Assembly (NCBI GenBank): GCA_018060185.1 | Contig: JAGOWQ010000016.1 | Span: 1 to 38,471, forward strand | DNA: 38,471 nt | Source of the DNA: Leptotrichiaceae bacterium | GTDB taxonomy: Bacteria > Fusobacteriota > Fusobacteriia > Fusobacteriales > Leptotrichiaceae | Reading direction: 5' to 3' | Part shown: in pieces, positions 17,953 through 25,527 of the stretch | Position numbering within the stretch: position 1 is the stretch's first letter | Layout of the letters: each line of letters starts with the position of its first letter | The notes under the pieces: generated by a model | Database searches by the model: none | Told to the model about the DNA's origin: nothing | Seen by the model: the letters and a program-made list of their open reading frames with translations, nothing else | Made by a program: the position numbers and the translations under genes

Positions 17953-18933
17953 ATGACAAAAATAATAAAAGAATTACAAGATGAAAAAATTTCAAAAACT
18001 GCACATTATGTTCCTACGGATGAGGATTTTACAATTGTTGGTCCTGATACTGAACAAAGTGAAATTATTTATAAACCTAGCTTGACTTTTTGGCAAGATG
18101 GCTGGAGAAGATTTAAGAAAAATAAATTAGCATTAACATTTTTAGGGCTAATGTTATTGTTTCTATTTTTAGCATTATTTGGCCAAATGTTGGCTAAATA
18201 TTCATATAGAGAACAGAATTTATCAATAAAGTTTTTAACCCCTAGTCAAGGAATAAAAACAGGACATTATTTGGGGACAGATAATTTAGGAAGAGATTTA
18301 TTTGCAAGACTTTCTCAAGGTATTAGAATATCTATGGAATTATCTATAATAACTACAATAATATGTGTTGTTTTTGGAACGATATATGGAGCAATTTCAG
18401 CATATTTTGGAGGGATTGTAGATACACTAATGACAAGATTTGTAGAAGTGGTAATGACGATACCATCTATGATTTATATAATATTACTAATGGTTGTGAT
18501 GGGAAATAGCATAAAAACTATAATTATAGCAATGTCTCTTACAAGATGGTTAAACTATTCTTTATTAGTAAGAGGAGAAGTTCTTAAAATAAAAGAAAGC
18601 GAGTTTGTTCTCGCTTCAAAGTCATTAGGTGGAAATTTTATTTGGATTACATTAAAACATTTAATTCCAAATACTTTAAGTGTTATAATAATAAGACTTA
18701 CAACAGATATTCCAAATATTATATTTACAGAAGCATTTTTAAGTTTTATAGGACTAGGAGTACCGATACCTCAAGCATCTCTTGGAAACTTAGTCTATGA
18801 TGGATTTGTAAATATGAATTCATATCCATATTTATTTATTATACCAGCTTCAGTTATATCACTCATAACTTTAGCGTTTAACATAGTGGGAGATGCATTA
18901 AATGATGCGTTAAATCCTAAGTTAAGATCGTAA
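17953..18933 (+). CDS. oppC: Oligopeptide ABC transporter permease OppC
   Basis: A 326-residue second permease subunit. A cytoplasmic N-terminal tail of about 50 residues precedes the OppC_N segment FWQDGWRRFKKNKLAL and the first transmembrane helix. Then come the YLGTDNLGRDLFARL motif, typical of OppC/DppC, and the EAA loop EFVLASKSLGGNFIWITLKH. It ends ALNDALNPKLRS as in relatives. I chose ATG 17953, one base after the oppB stop and 12 bases after AAGGAG. The in-frame ATG at 17941 abuts the Shine-Dalgarno, and an upstream one at 17902 would overlap oppB by 50 bases. Confidence 0.9.
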   Translation: MTKIIKELQDEKISKTAHYVPTDEDFTIVGPDTEQSEIIYKPSLTFWQDGWRRFKKNKLALTFLGLMLLFLFLALFGQMLAKYSYREQNLSIKFLTPSQGIKTGHYLGTDNLGRDLFARLSQGIRISMELSIITTIICVVFGTIYGAISAYFGGIVDTLMTRFVEVVMTIPSMIYIILLMVVMGNSIKTIIIAMSLTRWLNYSLLVRGEVLKIKESEFVLASKSLGGNFIWITLKHLIPNTLSVIIIRLTTDIPNIIFTEAFLSFIGLGVPIPQASLGNLVYDGFVNMNSYPYLFIIPASVISLITLAFNIVGDALNDALNPKLRS

Positions 18934-18960
18934 AATACACTATTTAATTAGGAGAAAAAA

Positions 18961-19986
18961 ATGAATAAAAAAATATTAGAAGTGAAAAATTTAAGTGTTT
19001 CTTTCAATACTTATGCTGGTGAAGTAAAAGCATTAAGAGATGTAAGTTTTTCGGTGGATAGAGGAGAAACTTTAGCAATAGTTGGAGAATCTGGATCAGG
19101 AAAATCTGTTACAGTTCAATCTATTATAAGACTTATACCAATGCCTCCAGGAGAAATAAAAGGAGGAGAGATTTTATTTGAAAATGAAGATTTAATAAAA
19201 GTATCTGATGAAAGAATGAGAGAACTCCGTGGTGGTAGGATAGGAATGATATTCCAAGACCCTATGACTTCCCTAAATCCTACAATAAAAGTAGGAAAAC
19301 AAATAATGGAAGGTATATTAATTCACAAAAAAGTAAGTAAAGATGAAGCAAAAAAAAGAGCAATAGAAATGTTAGAAAAAGTAGGAATACCTAAACCTGA
19401 AGAAAGATTTAATCAATATCCTCATGAATTTTCAGGAGGGATGAGACAAAGAGCGGTAATAGCAATAGCTCTTTCGTGTGAGCCCGATTTATTAATATGT
19501 GATGAGCCTACAACAGCTCTTGATGTTACAATACAAGCTCAAATATTAGAATTGATAAATGACTTAAAAAAAGAATTAAATATAGCAGTTGTGCTAATAA
19601 CTCATGATTTAGGGGTTGTTGCTGAGACAGCAGATAGAGTAGTTGTGATGTATGCAGGAGAAAAATTAGAAGAAGCTCCAGTGGAGGAACTTTTCAAAAA
19701 TCCTAAACATCCTTATACTTTAGGACTTTTAAAATCATTGCCTAGATTAGATATGGGGAGTAACGAAAAATTATCTTCTATACCAGGAACTCCCCCTGAT
19801 TTATTAAAGCCACCTGTGGGAGATCCTTTTGCTCCTAGGTCTGAGTATGCCATGAAGATTGATTATGAAAGAAAACCTCCTATGATAGATTTAGGAAATG
19901 GTCATTTTGTGAAGTCATGGTTATACGTGGAAGGAGCCCCAAAAGTGAAATCTCCTTTTGAAAATAAAAAAGAGGGAGAAAAATAG
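18961..19986 (+). CDS. oppD: Oligopeptide ABC transporter ATP-binding protein OppD
   Basis: A 341-residue ATPase subunit. Walker A GESGSGKS (42-49), Q-loop IFQDPMTSLNP (97-107), ABC signature SGGMRQR (158-164), Walker B LLICDE (177-182), D-loop ALD and H-loop THD are all present. The C-terminal oligopeptide/dipeptide transporter extension (from about 235, KHPYTLGLLKSLPRL) is present but lacks the usual Fe-S cysteines. The start is 27 bases after oppC with AGGAG upstream. It forms a heterodimer with OppF to drive import. Confidence 0.93.
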   Translation: MNKKILEVKNLSVSFNTYAGEVKALRDVSFSVDRGETLAIVGESGSGKSVTVQSIIRLIPMPPGEIKGGEILFENEDLIKVSDERMRELRGGRIGMIFQDPMTSLNPTIKVGKQIMEGILIHKKVSKDEAKKRAIEMLEKVGIPKPEERFNQYPHEFSGGMRQRAVIAIALSCEPDLLICDEPTTALDVTIQAQILELINDLKKELNIAVVLITHDLGVVAETADRVVVMYAGEKLEEAPVEELFKNPKHPYTLGLLKSLPRLDMGSNEKLSSIPGTPPDLLKPPVGDPFAPRSEYAMKIDYERKPPMIDLGNGHFVKSWLYVEGAPKVKSPFENKKEGEK

Positions 19987-19987
19987 T

Positions 19988-20935
19988 ATGTCAAATATAG
20001 ATAATAGAGAAAAAATTGTAGAAATTAAAAATTTAAAAAAATATTTTCCTATGAAGAAAAGACAAGTACTTAAAGCTGTGGACAATATAACGATGGATAT
20101 TTATAAAGGTGAAATACTAAGTTTGGTTGGAGAATCTGGATCTGGAAAAACAACTTTAGGAAGAACTTTAAGTATACTTTATCCAAAAACGGCAGGTAAA
20201 ATTATATTAGATGGAAAGCCTACTGAAAAATATGGAACAAAAGAATTTACAAAAAAGGTTCAGATGATATTTCAAGATCCACAAGCATCACTAAATCCTA
20301 GAATGACAGTAGGAGATATAATAGCGGAAGGGATAGATATTCATAAATTAGCAAAAACAAAAAAAGAAAGAACAGAAAAAGTATATGATTTACTTGAATT
20401 GGTGGGGCTTAATAGAGAGCATGCTAGTAGATTTCCTCATGAATTTTCAGGAGGTCAAAGACAAAGAATAGGTATAGCAAGAGCTCTTGCAGTTAATCCA
20501 GAAGTTCTTGTATGTGATGAACCAATATCAGCTCTTGATGTTTCTATTCAGGCGCAAGTGGTAAATTTATTAAAAGACTTGCAAAAGGAAAGAAATTTGA
20601 CTTTGCTATTTATTGCTCATGATTTATCAATGGTTAAGTATATATCAGATAGAGTTGCTGTAATGTATAGAGGAAAAGTGGTAGAATTGGGAGAACCTGA
20701 CGTAGTGTACAATAATCCAGTTCACAGTTATACAAAGTCGCTTATATCAGCTGTGCCAGTCGCAGATCCTACGTATAAGAAAAAAGATAAAATAGATATG
20801 GATGAATCCTATTTAAGAAGTCCTATTGGAGATATTTCTGAAATAAATTATATACCTGAAAAATCTGAGCTTACTGAATACAGACCGGGTCATTTTGTGG
20901 AAACTATATTTTTAGAAGAAAATGGATTAATATAG
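19988..20935 (+). CDS. oppF: Oligopeptide ABC transporter ATP-binding protein OppF
   Basis: A 315-residue second ATPase of the importer. Walker A GESGSGKT (48-55), Q-loop IFQDPQASLNP, signature SGGQRQR, Walker B LVCDEPISALD and H-loop AHD are visible, followed by the C-terminal extension with NPVHSYTKSLISAVP. The ATG at 19988 follows the oppD stop by one base and has GGGAGA upstream; an in-frame ATG at 19958 would overlap oppD and is less likely. No substrate-binding protein follows. The next gene encodes a small secreted protein unlike OppA. Confidence 0.92.
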   Translation: MSNIDNREKIVEIKNLKKYFPMKKRQVLKAVDNITMDIYKGEILSLVGESGSGKTTLGRTLSILYPKTAGKIILDGKPTEKYGTKEFTKKVQMIFQDPQASLNPRMTVGDIIAEGIDIHKLAKTKKERTEKVYDLLELVGLNREHASRFPHEFSGGQRQRIGIARALAVNPEVLVCDEPISALDVSIQAQVVNLLKDLQKERNLTLLFIAHDLSMVKYISDRVAVMYRGKVVELGEPDVVYNNPVHSYTKSLISAVPVADPTYKKKDKIDMDESYLRSPIGDISEINYIPEKSELTEYRPGHFVETIFLEENGLI

Positions 20936-20943
20936 TTATAAAA

Positions 20944-20971
20944 AAGTAAATAATTTATAAATTATATACTT
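20944..20971. repeat. Near-perfect 28-base palindrome after oppF
   Basis: AAGTA/TACTT arms flank a perfect 16-base core centred at 20957/20958, with one mismatched pair. No T-tract follows, so it is a poor terminator. It may be an operator or a processing stem. A TATAAT occurs just downstream (20978-20983). Confidence 0.45.
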
Positions 20972-21005
20972 ATAAAATATAATTTAAAATAAAAAAGGAG
21001 TAAGC

Positions 21006-21662
21006 ATGAAAAAAATTATAATTTTAATAGTTTTCACATTTTCTTTACAAAGCACAGTATTAGCATATACGGTATCGCAAAATTCAGGAGTCAAAATAAA
21101 TAAATCGGATATTAATAAAAATAATACTCAGATAGAATCTGTTGTAAAAAAAGAAATGACAGAATATGTAATAAAAACGAAAGAAGATATTGATAAAGAA
21201 AATTTAGAAAGTGTTATCCCTTTATCAAATGGTGAATTATTCATTGATATAGAAACGATTGAGGATGTATTGTTTTCCTATCTTTATACTGAATCAGCAT
21301 TAATGGATATTTATAATAACAGAAATATCGGATATGAAATAGAAAAAATTAATTATGTGTCACCAAAAAAAGCAGAATTAACAATTATTTTAAAAGGTCC
21401 TAATCTTGACCTACTAGATAAAGATAGGATAACTAAAAAATCAGAAGAGATATTTAAATCCAAAATGGGATATTCTGTAAAAGAGGCTATAACTAGAAAA
21501 TGGAAAAAAAATGAAGAAGTTTCTGCCATGACAGAATTACTTAAAATATCAATAAAAACCTTAGTCGAAGAATTAAATTCTTTAGAAAATACGAATAAAC
21601 GTAAAGAAGTAATAATACTCAATAAAAATAATAATAAGTGGGAAATAGAATTATCTAATTAA
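21006..21662 (+). CDS. Secreted protein of unknown function
   Basis: 218 residues. A Sec signal peptide is clear (about 1-20, ending STVLA before YTVS), with no lipobox Cys. The mature part has two halves: an N-terminal Lys/Asn-rich stretch (about 21-75) and a structured region (about 76-215) containing LSNGELFIDIETIEDVLFSY and the AELTIILKGPNLDLLDKD strand pattern. A helix rich in Lys and Glu and the ending NNNKWEIELSN follow. I do not recognise the family. The pattern of a short signal, a conserved Trp near the C-terminus and alternating strands resembles small periplasmic or surface proteins, but no function can be given. It starts after GGAG and lies 70 bases after oppF, so it could be transcribed with opp. 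A terminator-like hairpin follows. Confidence 0.7.
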   Translation: MKKIIILIVFTFSLQSTVLAYTVSQNSGVKINKSDINKNNTQIESVVKKEMTEYVIKTKEDIDKENLESVIPLSNGELFIDIETIEDVLFSYLYTESALMDIYNNRNIGYEIEKINYVSPKKAELTIILKGPNLDLLDKDRITKKSEEIFKSKMGYSVKEAITRKWKKNEEVSAMTELLKISIKTLVEELNSLENTNKRKEVIILNKNNNKWEIELSN

Positions 21663-21671
21663 TTAACGTAA

Positions 21672-21740
21672 AAATATCTTTATTTAATCCAAAAATTTTT
21701 ATATATTAGAATTTTAAATGGATTTATAAAGGTATTTTTT
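21672..21740 (+). terminator. Probable terminator after the secreted protein gene
   Basis: A 12-bp outer stem (21672-21683 with 21726-21737, one G-T pair) and a 6-bp inner stem AATCCA/TGGATT (21686-21691 with 21719-21724). The apical loop is large and a T run covers 21735-21740. Confidence 0.55.
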
Positions 21741-21828
21741 ATTTATATAATAATAAAATATTTTGTGTTCAATATGTATTTGTAAATTAAAATTATTTTC
21801 TTTTAGATGTTCAAACTATTATTTTTAA

Positions 21829-21857
21829 TTGACTTGTTTCTGTTTTGATTGTATAAT
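21829..21857 (+). promoter_or_regulatory. Promoter of the P-type ATPase gene
   Basis: TTGACT (21829-21834), a 17-base spacer and TATAAT (21852-21857), 40 bases before the start codon. No metal-regulator operator was recognised. Confidence 0.8.
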
Positions 21858-21896
21858 TCATTAGATTAATAATATAAATAATGAACAGGAGAAAAA

Positions 21897-23927
21897 ATGC
21901 ACATTTATTTAAACAAAAGAAAAATAAAAAAAACTAAATTTGAAAAAAAAAATGTAAATAATAAAAAATATGATTTAGAAATTATATTTACAATTTTATG
22001 TTTTATATTTTTAATAATGGGGATAATTTTTGAAAAAGTAGTTAAAAATAATATGCATCAGATATTTTTTTTAATGTCGTATTTTTTTGGAGGTTACTAT
22101 GCGGCAAAAGAAGCAATTTCTGATATATTGCATGTAAAGTTTGAAATAGATTTTTTAATGTTATTTGCGGCAGTAGGGGCAGCGATATTGGGAAAATATT
22201 CTGAGGGATCGTTATTACTTTTTTTATTTAGTTTAGGTCATGCACTTGAGCATTATGCATTAGAAAAAGCAAAAAAGCAGATAAAAGCTCTAAATGATTT
22301 AACTCCTTCTAAAGCAAATGTAAAAAAAAATGGAGAGATAGTTTTACTCCCTATTGAAGAAGTTAAATTGGGAGATATTGTAGTAGTAAAAGCAGGTAGT
22401 AAGGTTCCGGTTGATGGAGTGGTAGTTTTTGGGCAAAGTAGTGTTAATCAAGCTCCAATAACTGGGGAAAGTAATCCTGTAGAAAAAATCTCAATTAAAG
22501 AAAATGAAAAGACTATTAATAAAGATTTTTCTTCTATTGAAGAGAAATATAAAGTTTTTGCAGGAAGTATAAATGGAGAAGGAATTTTAGAAATAGAAGT
22601 TTTAAAAATATCCTCTGATTCAACTTTAGCAAGGTTAATTAAAATGGTAAATGAGGTAGAGTCTAAACAATCTCCGACACAACAGTTTACAAAAAATATA
22701 GAAAAATACTATGTACCATTTATTTTGATTTTTGTAGTAATTTTATGTTTTTCATTTTTATTTTTACAAGAAACACCAGCGGAAAGTTTTTATAGAGCAA
22801 TGAGGGTATTGGTTGGGGGGAGTCCTTGTGCTTTAGCAATATCAACTCCAAGCGCAGTTCTCAGTGGAATAGCACGAGCAGCTAAAGAAAGAGTTCTTAT
22901 AAAAGGAGGTAAAGCTTTAGAAGAATTAGGAGGACTTCATACAATAGCTTTTGATAAAACTGGAACTTTGACTGAAGGAAATCCTAAAGTAAAAAATATA
23001 GAAGTTTATAATATGGAAGAAAAGGAATTTATAAATATATTATTTGCAATAGAGAGTTTAAGCACACATCCAATAGCAAAATCTATTGTAAAAAAATGTG
23101 AAGAAATGTTAAAAGGAAATTACAATTTGTTAGAAATTTCTGATATAAAAAATATATCAGGAAAGGGAATAACAGCAATTATAAATGAAGAAAAAATATT
23201 TATAGGAAGTAAAAGTCTTATTTTAGAATCAGGATTTGTTTTTACAAAAGAAATTGAAAATAAAATAGATATGTTTTCAGAAAAAGGTTACACTACAATG
23301 ATTATTGGAATTGAGAAAAAAGGAATAACTGGAATAATTTCTTTAATAGATGAGCCTAGAAAGGGAGTTAAAGAAGTAATAGAAATGCTGAAAAAAGTTG
23401 GTGTAAAAAATATAATGATGCTATCAGGTGATAATTTCAAAGTTGCTGAAACAATAGGGAAAGAACTTGGGATAACAACAATAAAAGGAGGATTACTACC
23501 TGAAGATAAATTAAAAGAAATTGAAAAAATTAAAAATTTAGGTCTGACAATAGCAATGGTTGGAGACGGTGTGAATGATGCGCCTGCGATGGCAATGAGT
23601 AGCGTAGGAATAGCAATGGGAGCAGCAGGCTCGGATGTGGCACTTGAAACAGCTGATGTAGCGTTACTTGCTGATAAGTTAGAAAATCTTCCGTTTGTAA
23701 TAGGTCTTAGTAAAGAAGCAAAAAAAATAATAAAGCAAAATTTAATAATAAGTCTTGGAATGATATTATTTTTAATACCTACCTCTCTTTTTGGTCTTAC
23801 TGAAATGGGACTTACTGTTATATTTCATGAAGGAACAACTGTAGTTGTAGTGTTTAATGCTTTAAGACTTTTAGCTTATAAAAATAAATTTAAAGATAAA
23901 AAAATTAATTTCTCTAAGAAAAAATAA
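21897..23927 (+). CDS. Heavy-metal P1B-type ATPase, SPC / HEGxT (P1B-4-like) class
   Basis: A 676-residue membrane metal-exporting ATPase. Actuator motif TGES (189-192), phosphorylation site DKTGT with D353, HP dipeptide 391-392, and hinge GDGVND (556-561) are intact. The transmembrane metal motif is SPC (309-311), not the CPC of Zn/Cd/Cu pumps, and the last membrane region has HEGTT (644-648). Together these define the P1B-4 group, reported to export Co2+, Fe2+ or related divalent metals. There is no N-terminal heavy-metal-associated domain, only a Lys-rich leader of about 27 residues. It starts after AGGAG and has a near-consensus promoter; no regulator gene is adjacent. The ion cannot be assigned from sequence; iron or cobalt is the family-based guess. 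Confidence 0.9.
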   Translation: MHIYLNKRKIKKTKFEKKNVNNKKYDLEIIFTILCFIFLIMGIIFEKVVKNNMHQIFFLMSYFFGGYYAAKEAISDILHVKFEIDFLMLFAAVGAAILGKYSEGSLLLFLFSLGHALEHYALEKAKKQIKALNDLTPSKANVKKNGEIVLLPIEEVKLGDIVVVKAGSKVPVDGVVVFGQSSVNQAPITGESNPVEKISIKENEKTINKDFSSIEEKYKVFAGSINGEGILEIEVLKISSDSTLARLIKMVNEVESKQSPTQQFTKNIEKYYVPFILIFVVILCFSFLFLQETPAESFYRAMRVLVGGSPCALAISTPSAVLSGIARAAKERVLIKGGKALEELGGLHTIAFDKTGTLTEGNPKVKNIEVYNMEEKEFINILFAIESLSTHPIAKSIVKKCEEMLKGNYNLLEISDIKNISGKGITAIINEEKIFIGSKSLILESGFVFTKEIENKIDMFSEKGYTTMIIGIEKKGITGIISLIDEPRKGVKEVIEMLKKVGVKNIMMLSGDNFKVAETIGKELGITTIKGGLLPEDKLKEIEKIKNLGLTIAMVGDGVNDAPAMAMSSVGIAMGAAGSDVALETADVALLADKLENLPFVIGLSKEAKKIIKQNLIISLGMILFLIPTSLFGLTEMGLTVIFHEGTTVVVVFNALRLLAYKNKFKDKKINFSKKK

Positions 23928-24041
23928 AACAAAAAAATATAAAAAATAAAATTTAAAGACATATATTTGTCAAAATTAGATGATATTATATCGTTGTGAA
24001 AAATAAATCACAAAAATATAAAATTAATCGGAGGAATTAAC

Positions 24042-24263
24042 ATGAAAAATATAACAAAAAAGTTGATAATAATTTCGGGAGTGATAGGGTTATCAATTAC
24101 ATCTTTTGCAGGATCAAATCATAATAAAAAGCCACCATTGGAACCACAAAGAAAACATCAACAAAATAAGAAATTACCACCAAAACAAAACAATAAGAAG
24201 CAACCGCCAAAGAAAAACACAAACCAAAATAAAAATATTAAAAAACAATTTCCACCAAAATAG
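24042..24263 (+). CDS. Small secreted Lys/Pro/Asn/Gln-rich repeat protein, unknown function
   Basis: 73 residues. A good signal peptide (1-23, ending ITSFA) precedes a mature chain of about 50 residues made almost only of K, P, N and Q. Four degenerate copies of a KK-x-PP(K) unit are visible: NKKPPL, NKKLPPK, NKKQPPK and KKQFPPK. It is strongly basic and presumably disordered. A GGAGG Shine-Dalgarno lies 7 bases upstream of the ATG, and a strong terminator immediately follows, so it looks like a real single-gene unit. I do not recognise a family; a cell-surface or wall-associated peptide is conceivable. A partly overlapping frame (24106-24366) lacks these signals. Confidence 0.68.
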   Translation: MKNITKKLIIISGVIGLSITSFAGSNHNKKPPLEPQRKHQQNKKLPPKQNNKKQPPKKNTNQNKNIKKQFPPK

Positions 24264-24272
24264 CGTGAATTT

Positions 24273-24302
24273 TCAGATGAGAAATTTCTCATCTGATTTT
24301 TT
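24273..24302 (+). terminator. Rho-independent terminator after the small secreted protein gene
   Basis: A perfect 24-base inverted repeat (12+12, 24273-24296), forming a long stem with GAAATTTC at the tip, followed by six Ts (24297-24302). Confidence 0.9.
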
Positions 24303-24371
24303 ATTTATTATAAAATTTAATTTATTTTTAAAAGTAATTTTAGATATGTTATTTTTTTCATTTTAAATATA

Positions 24372-24400
24372 TTGAAAATATAATTAAATTATGATATACT
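24372..24400 (+). promoter_or_regulatory. Promoter of gap
   Basis: TTGAAA (24372-24377), a 17-base spacer and TATACT (24395-24400) with TG one base upstream. This is the same -35, spacing and extended -10 as the pgk promoter. Confidence 0.8.
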
Positions 24401-24460
24401 CAAAATGTAAATAGTATATTTAACAAAAAATATATAAAATTTTTAGGAGGTAAGATTAAT

Positions 24461-25471
24461 ATGGCAGTTAAAGTAGCAATTAATGGATTTGGAAGAATAG
24501 GGAGATTAGCATTAAGATTAATGGCTGAGCAAACTGATAAGTTTGAAGTAGTTGCAATAAATGATTTGACTGATGCTAAAATGTTAGCACATTTATTCAA
24601 ATACGATTCAACACAAGGAAGATTTAATGGTACAATCGAAGTTAAAGAAGGGGCATTTGTAGTAAACGGAAAGGAAATTAAAGTTTTCGCTCAAAGAAAT
24701 CCTGAAGATTTACCTTGGGGAGATTTAGGTGTAGATGTAGTATTAGAAGCTACAGGATTCTTTGCAACTAAAGATAAAGCAGAATTACATGTTAAAGCAG
24801 GAGCAAAAAAAGTAGTTATAACTGCACCAGGTGGAGATGACGTTAAAACAGTTGTTTATAATGTAAATCATGATATTTTAGATGGTTCAGAAACAGTAAT
24901 TTCAGGGGCTTCTTGTACAACTAACTGTTTAGCACCAATGGCTAAAGTTTTAAATGACAGTTTTGGAGTAGTTACAGGAACAATGACTACTATCCATGCT
25001 TATACAGGAGACCAAAATACATTAGATGCACCTCATGCTAAGGGAGACTTGAGAAGAGCAAGAGCAGCAGCAGTAAATATAGTTCCAAACTCAACAGGAG
25101 CTGCAAAAGCTATTGGATTAGTAGTACCTGCATTAAATGGGAAATTAGACGGAGCTGCTCAAAGAGTACCTGTTCCAACAGGATCATTAACTGAGTTAGT
25201 TTCTATTTTAAGTAAAAAAGTTACAGTAAAAGAAATAAATGATGTTATGAAAGCAGCATCTAATGAATCTTTTGGATATACTGAAGAACAATTAGTTTCT
25301 TCTGATATAGTTGGAATTAGTTTCGGATCATTATTTGATGCTACTCAAACTAAAATAGTTCAAAACGGAGATACTCAATTAGTTAAAACAGTATCTTGGT
25401 ATGATAATGAAATGTCTTATACAGCTCAATTAATAAGAACATTAGGATTCTTTGCAAGTAAAATAGGATAA
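24461..25471 (+). CDS. gap: Glyceraldehyde-3-phosphate dehydrogenase, type I
   Basis: A 336-residue glycolytic enzyme that oxidises and phosphorylates glyceraldehyde-3-phosphate with NAD. The Rossmann motif GFGRIGRL lies at 8-15, and the Asp in AINDL marks NAD preference. The catalytic motif SCTTNCL carries the active-site Cys (about residue 151), with the [17 protein letters not shown] and WYDNEMSY segments in order. Full length, starting after AGGAGG. It is monocistronic between its own promoter and a bidirectional terminator. It is separated from pgk by 17 kb but shares the same promoter design. Confidence 0.97.
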   Translation: MAVKVAINGFGRIGRLALRLMAEQTDKFEVVAINDLTDAKMLAHLFKYDSTQGRFNGTIEVKEGAFVVNGKEIKVFAQRNPEDLPWGDLGVDVVLEATGFFATKDKAELHVKAGAKKVVITAPGGDDVKTVVYNVNHDILDGSETVISGASCTTNCLAPMAKVLNDSFGVVTGTMTTIHAYTGDQNTLDAPHAKGDLRRARAAAVNIVPNSTGAAKAIGLVVPALNGKLDGAAQRVPVPTGSLTELVSILSKKVTVKEINDVMKAASNESFGYTEEQLVSSDIVGISFGSLFDATQTKIVQNGDTQLVKTVSWYDNEMSYTAQLIRTLGFFASKIG

Positions 25472-25480
25472 TTAAAAGAT

Positions 25481-25526
25481 AATAAAATAAAAAAATCGAC
25501 AAATTTGTCGATTTTTTTATTTTATT
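25481..25526. terminator. Bidirectional terminator between gap and cstA
   Basis: A perfect inverted repeat of 23 bases per arm centred at 25503/25504. The GC core ATCGACAAA/TTTGTCGAT is flanked by A and T tracts, so both strands read stem plus T run. It ends one base before the cstA stop codon (25528-25530). Confidence 0.92.
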
Positions 25527-25527
25527 T

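Noticed and set aside
21897..23927. Cadmium/zinc (CadA/ZntA) ATPase
   Set aside because: The membrane motif is SPC rather than CPC, with HEGTT near the end, and there is no N-terminal metal-binding domain.
24106..24366. An 86-codon frame overlapping the small secreted protein gene
   Set aside because: No ribosome-binding site, it runs through the terminator hairpin, and the overlapping frame has a signal peptide and Shine-Dalgarno.
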